Part shown: in pieces, positions 61,809 to 64,000 of the stretch | Position numbering within the stretch: the stretch's first letter is position 1 | Layout: each line of letters begins with the position of its first letter | Notes under the pieces: generated by a model | What the model was told of the DNA's origin: nothing | The model's input: only the letters and a program-made list of their open reading frames with translations | Database searches by the model: none | Assembly (NCBI RefSeq): GCF_008000815.1 | Contig: NZ_CP042806.1 | Location: forward strand, 6,014,001-6,078,000 | Origin: Terriglobus albidus | GTDB lineage: Bacteria > Acidobacteriota > Terriglobia > Terriglobales > Acidobacteriaceae | Length of the DNA stretch: 64,000 nucleotides | Reading direction: 5' to 3' | Program-made: the position numbers and the translations under genes

Positions 61809-62099
61809 TCAGCCAATGACCTGAAGGTCCTTGCCGGGCTTGAAGCGAACTGCTTTTCCTGGAGTAATGCTGACCTCGGCGCCAGTCCTGGGATTACGGC
61901 CGATGCCGGTCTTGCGCGGGCGCACGTTGAAGACACCGAAGCCGCGAAGTTCAATCCTGTCTCCGGCTGCCAGAGTCTGCTTCATGGCATCGAAGATAGT
62001 GTCGACAGCCGCCTCGGCTTTCGTCCGGGGAAGGCCGGTTCGATCCACAATCCGCTGAATGAGATCTTGCTTGATCAAGAAGGATTGCCTCGCCGCCAT
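61809..62099 (-). CDS. HU/IHF-family DNA-binding protein
   Basis: 96 residues: LIQRIVDRTGLPRTKAEAAVDTI, the dimer helices; then GDRIELRGFGVFNVRPRKTG and IGRNPRTGAEVSITPGKAVR, the beta-arm with the conserved RNPRTG tip, and FKPGKDL. A small nucleoid protein that bends DNA; HU and IHF subunits cannot be told apart safely here. The ATG at 62099 is chosen to give the family length; longer readings run into non-coding sequence. Confidence 0.94.
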   Translation of the reverse strand: MAARQSFLIKQDLIQRIVDRTGLPRTKAEAAVDTIFDAMKQTLAAGDRIELRGFGVFNVRPRKTGIGRNPRTGAEVSITPGKAVRFKPGKDLQVIG

Positions 62100-62257
62100 G
62101 GAATTCTGCACGGGCTCGGAAAGACGCCATATGCATGTGCTGATGGTAGAAAGCGTTGAAAAGATTGTCAACGCGCAGCCCGTCCCGTAAGATTGCCTTT
62201 TCCGGCTCCCTTTAAAAGGGGCCTGGAATTTGTTATCGAAGGAGATTCACCCCAGAC

Positions 62258-62812
62258 ATGTCCATCAAGAGCGACCGCTGGATTCGGCAGCAGGCCATCG
62301 AACACGGAATGATTCGCCCGTTCAGCGAGAAGCAGGTACGGGAAGGCGTTATTTCCTACGGACTGTCGTCGTACGGCTACGATCTCAGGGTCTCCGATGA
62401 ATTCAAGATCTTTACCAACGTCAACTCGGCCATCATCGACCCAAAGCAGTTCGATGAGCGTTCGTTTGTGACGGTACAGGCGGAATCTGTCATTGTTCCG
62501 CCGAATTCCTTTGCGCTGGCACGATCGATTGAGTACTTCAAAATCCCCCGTGACGTACTGACTATCTGCGTTGGTAAGTCTACGTACGCTCGATGCGGCA
62601 TCATCGTCAACGTGACGCCGTTCGAGCCTGAATGGGAGGGTTTTGTGACCCTTGAGATCTCAAATACAACCCCTCTGCCGGCGCGCGTCTACGCCAATGA
62701 GGGCCTTTGCCAGATTCTCTTCTTCCAGTCGGATGAACGCTGCGAGGTCAGTTATGCCGATCGCGGCGGAAAATACCAGAACCAACAGGGGATTGTCCTA
62801 CCGAAACTCTAA
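62258..62812 (+). CDS. dcd: dCTP deaminase
   Basis: A 184-residue dCTP deaminase (dCTP to dUTP, for dTTP synthesis). Seen: [29 protein letters not shown], the active-site segments [20 protein letters not shown] and [14 protein letters not shown] (catalytic Glu), and C-terminal [20 protein letters not shown] precedes the ATG. It is divergent from the HU gene. Confidence 0.96.
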   Translation: MSIKSDRWIRQQAIEHGMIRPFSEKQVREGVISYGLSSYGYDLRVSDEFKIFTNVNSAIIDPKQFDERSFVTVQAESVIVPPNSFALARSIEYFKIPRDVLTICVGKSTYARCGIIVNVTPFEPEWEGFVTLEISNTTPLPARVYANEGLCQILFFQSDERCEVSYADRGGKYQNQQGIVLPKL

Positions 62813-62909
62813 GGTTCATCCACTGGTCTCTGTTGTCGTTCCCAGGCAAAGCACGAATTTCCTCGTGTTGTGCCCGCAGCCCTTGTTGAGTAGAAATCAC
62901 TGCGGAAAT

Positions 62910-63566
62910 ATGACACTAGCGTCCAAGAATCACCCTTTCCGTTTGGGTCTGATGACGACGGATCTCGTACGCCTTGCCGGCCTCGAGGCAATCTTCGAAT
63001 CATCGAGGATTGAAGTCGTCCGAATCGCGATCCCCGGCGGCTTCCGAGAGGACGAGATCTCCGTCCTCATCATCGACTCTCAGGCAACGGAGCATCCGTT
63101 CGTCCTGCTGGCATCCCTCGCACGCACGCATCCCTCGCTGCTCACCATGGTTCTGGGTGATCGCACGGATCAGGAATATGTCGAAAAGGTCATCGCTGCG
63201 GGTGCGCGCGGTTATCTGACCTACTCCGCGTCAGAGCGAGACTTCCAGATGGCGATCGATGCCGTACGTGAAGGCTCCATCTGGGCGCCCCGGAAGGTAC
63301 TGGCGAAACTCATCAGTCAGGCTCCAACCAACAGCCGAACTACCCCTGAGCCGCCGGAATTTACCCCGCGAGAACTTCAGGTTTTGGAGTTACTCACCGC
63401 CGGACGCTCGAATCGTGAGATTGGCCTCTCCCTCGACATTGACGAGTCTACGGTCAAAGCACACGTCGGCCGACTCATGAGGAAGGTGGGGGTGGCGAAC
63501 CGTATCTCATTGACAATGTTCGCGATGCAGCACCTGTTCCCGATCTCCGGAAGGAAAAACCGGTAA
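62910..63566 (+). CDS. NarL/FixJ-type LuxR-family regulator with atypical receiver domain
   Basis: 218 residues from the ATG at 62910. C-terminal GerE/LuxR helix-turn-helix (about 148-208: FTPRELQVLELLTAGRSNRE, IGLSLDIDESTVKAHVGRLM). The N-terminal part has receiver topology with an Asp in VLIIDSQ (Asp56), but the acidic pair at the N-terminus is reduced to MTTDLV and the conserved Lys is Tyr in ARGYLTYSASE (Tyr105). Phosphorylation-dependent switching is thus doubtful. No sensor kinase gene is adjacent. Longer upstream readings overlap dcd. Confidence 0.87.
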   Translation: MTLASKNHPFRLGLMTTDLVRLAGLEAIFESSRIEVVRIAIPGGFREDEISVLIIDSQATEHPFVLLASLARTHPSLLTMVLGDRTDQEYVEKVIAAGARGYLTYSASERDFQMAIDAVREGSIWAPRKVLAKLISQAPTNSRTTPEPPEFTPRELQVLELLTAGRSNREIGLSLDIDESTVKAHVGRLMRKVGVANRISLTMFAMQHLFPISGRKNR

Positions 63567-63868
63567 CTTTGGCCTATTTGCAAATTAGTAAACTTTTTTA
63601 GCACTTACGTCGATAGACCTCCGTACCGTTGCGTACTCTCTCGTAACCACTCAGAGTAATCACAGCAACACAGACCTGGGAGAAGCGGGGCTGACGGATA
63701 CGGGACCCACCGGGAACGCAGCCCCCATTTTTTTACCCCCCTACTTCTCCTCACTTCACCCAATCACATCCAGCTTTCTTCGCACTTGTTCCTTCGGGAC
63801 AACTTCTCTAATTGCCCGTCCATCCATTCCAATAGGACGAGGCGCTTGCGCCCGAAAGGAAGAACAAC
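63567..63868. other. Non-coding gap with a strong hairpin and T-run
   Basis: No gene seen. GGGGCTG (63687-63693) pairs with CAGCCCC (63719-63725), enclosing GGGACCCACCGGGAACG, and is followed by seven T (63728-63734). GGAGAAG (63679-63685) can pair with CTTCTCC (63744-63750) outside it. This may be the terminator of the LuxR-type gene, or part of a small structured RNA. Confidence 0.45.
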
Positions 63869-64000
63869 ATGAAAAAGTTTGCAGCAGCACTGTGTGGCAC
63901 GCTGTTGACCCTGGCTCCACTGGTTCACGCATCCGACAACTCCAAAGAGCTGGAGCGCCTTCAGGCATCCGAAGGCGTACTCAACGAGATCATGGCCACT
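63869..64000 (+). CDS. SYLF-domain (Ysc84-like) lipid-binding protein, N-terminal part
   Basis: Only the first 44 codons are inside the window: MKKFAAALCGTLLTLAPLVH with ASDNSKELERLQASEGVLNE and IMAT. It has a Sec signal peptide (cleavage probably after VHA) followed by the ERLQASEGVLNEIMAT pattern that opens SYLF domains. AAAGGAAG precedes the ATG at 63869. The rest lies beyond the right edge. Confidence 0.7.
   Translation, partial: MKKFAAALCGTLLTLAPLVHASDNSKELERLQASEGVLNEIMAT

Overview
The window reads as a chromosomal segment of an Acidobacteriota bacterium, most likely order Terriglobales (Acidobacteriaceae-like). This rests on the 1177-residue Oar-type TonB receptor with an N-terminal carboxypeptidase-regulatory domain, the tandem lactonase-fold lipoproteins, the Ku/LigD pair and the many palindromic intergenic repeats. 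It is an inference from gene content; the 16S gene here (about 35777-37277, minus) would settle it.

Layout. 1-3446: an MdtNOP-like efflux operon (outer-membrane factor, YtcA-like lipoprotein, membrane-fusion protein cut by the left edge) divergent from a TetR regulator, with a shared operator-like inverted repeat. 3827-9461: DUF779 protein plus aldehyde dehydrogenase, then the TonB receptor, whose roughly 1 kb upstream region carries two near-identical promoters. 10513-15551: ManA, an SGNH hydrolase, a TetR-controlled unknown secreted protein and Ndk. 15660-20508: a 54-aa membrane protein, a carbonic anhydrase/bestrophin pair, an orphan ABC ATPase with a small partner, AcpS and an MlaD-like protein. 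20567-21640: a complete IS630-type element. 22225-31478: M13 peptidase, two beta-propeller lipoproteins, pyrH with two membrane proteins, and a plant-like GDP-mannose 3,5-epimerase. 31766-37277: a complete rRNA operon on the minus strand (16S, tRNA-Ile, tRNA-Ala, 23S, 5S). 38219-46930: M48 peptidase, IlvE, an esterase-fold protein lacking its nucleophile, a small gene with a decayed relative, then Ku and LigD for non-homologous end joining. 47418-52074: a sugar module (GalM, Tat-exported PLP enzyme, ACS-type MFS transporter, FadR-type regulator with a matching operator). 52416-64000: housekeeping genes (metG, tatD, yajQ, polyprenyl synthase, priA, site-2 protease, HU, dcd), a NarL-type regulator and the start of a SYLF-domain gene.

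Intergenic DNA is crowded with repeats. I separate four palindromic families (A-D). Family C copies are about 110 bp, have YTAR-like ends, and in two cases abut a TAG stop codon. Three mobile elements (the IS630 element, a 149-bp MITE and a 226-bp MITE) sit inside family A or B palindromes; a fourth, 263-bp IS5-type MITE sits exactly at the tatD stop codon.

No CRISPR array, prophage or recognisable defence island is visible. The observations I would follow first are the esterase-fold protein with Ser replaced by Glu, the carbonic anhydrase/bestrophin overlap, the MITE-in-palindrome insertions, the Tat-exported PLP enzyme and the FadR-type operator.
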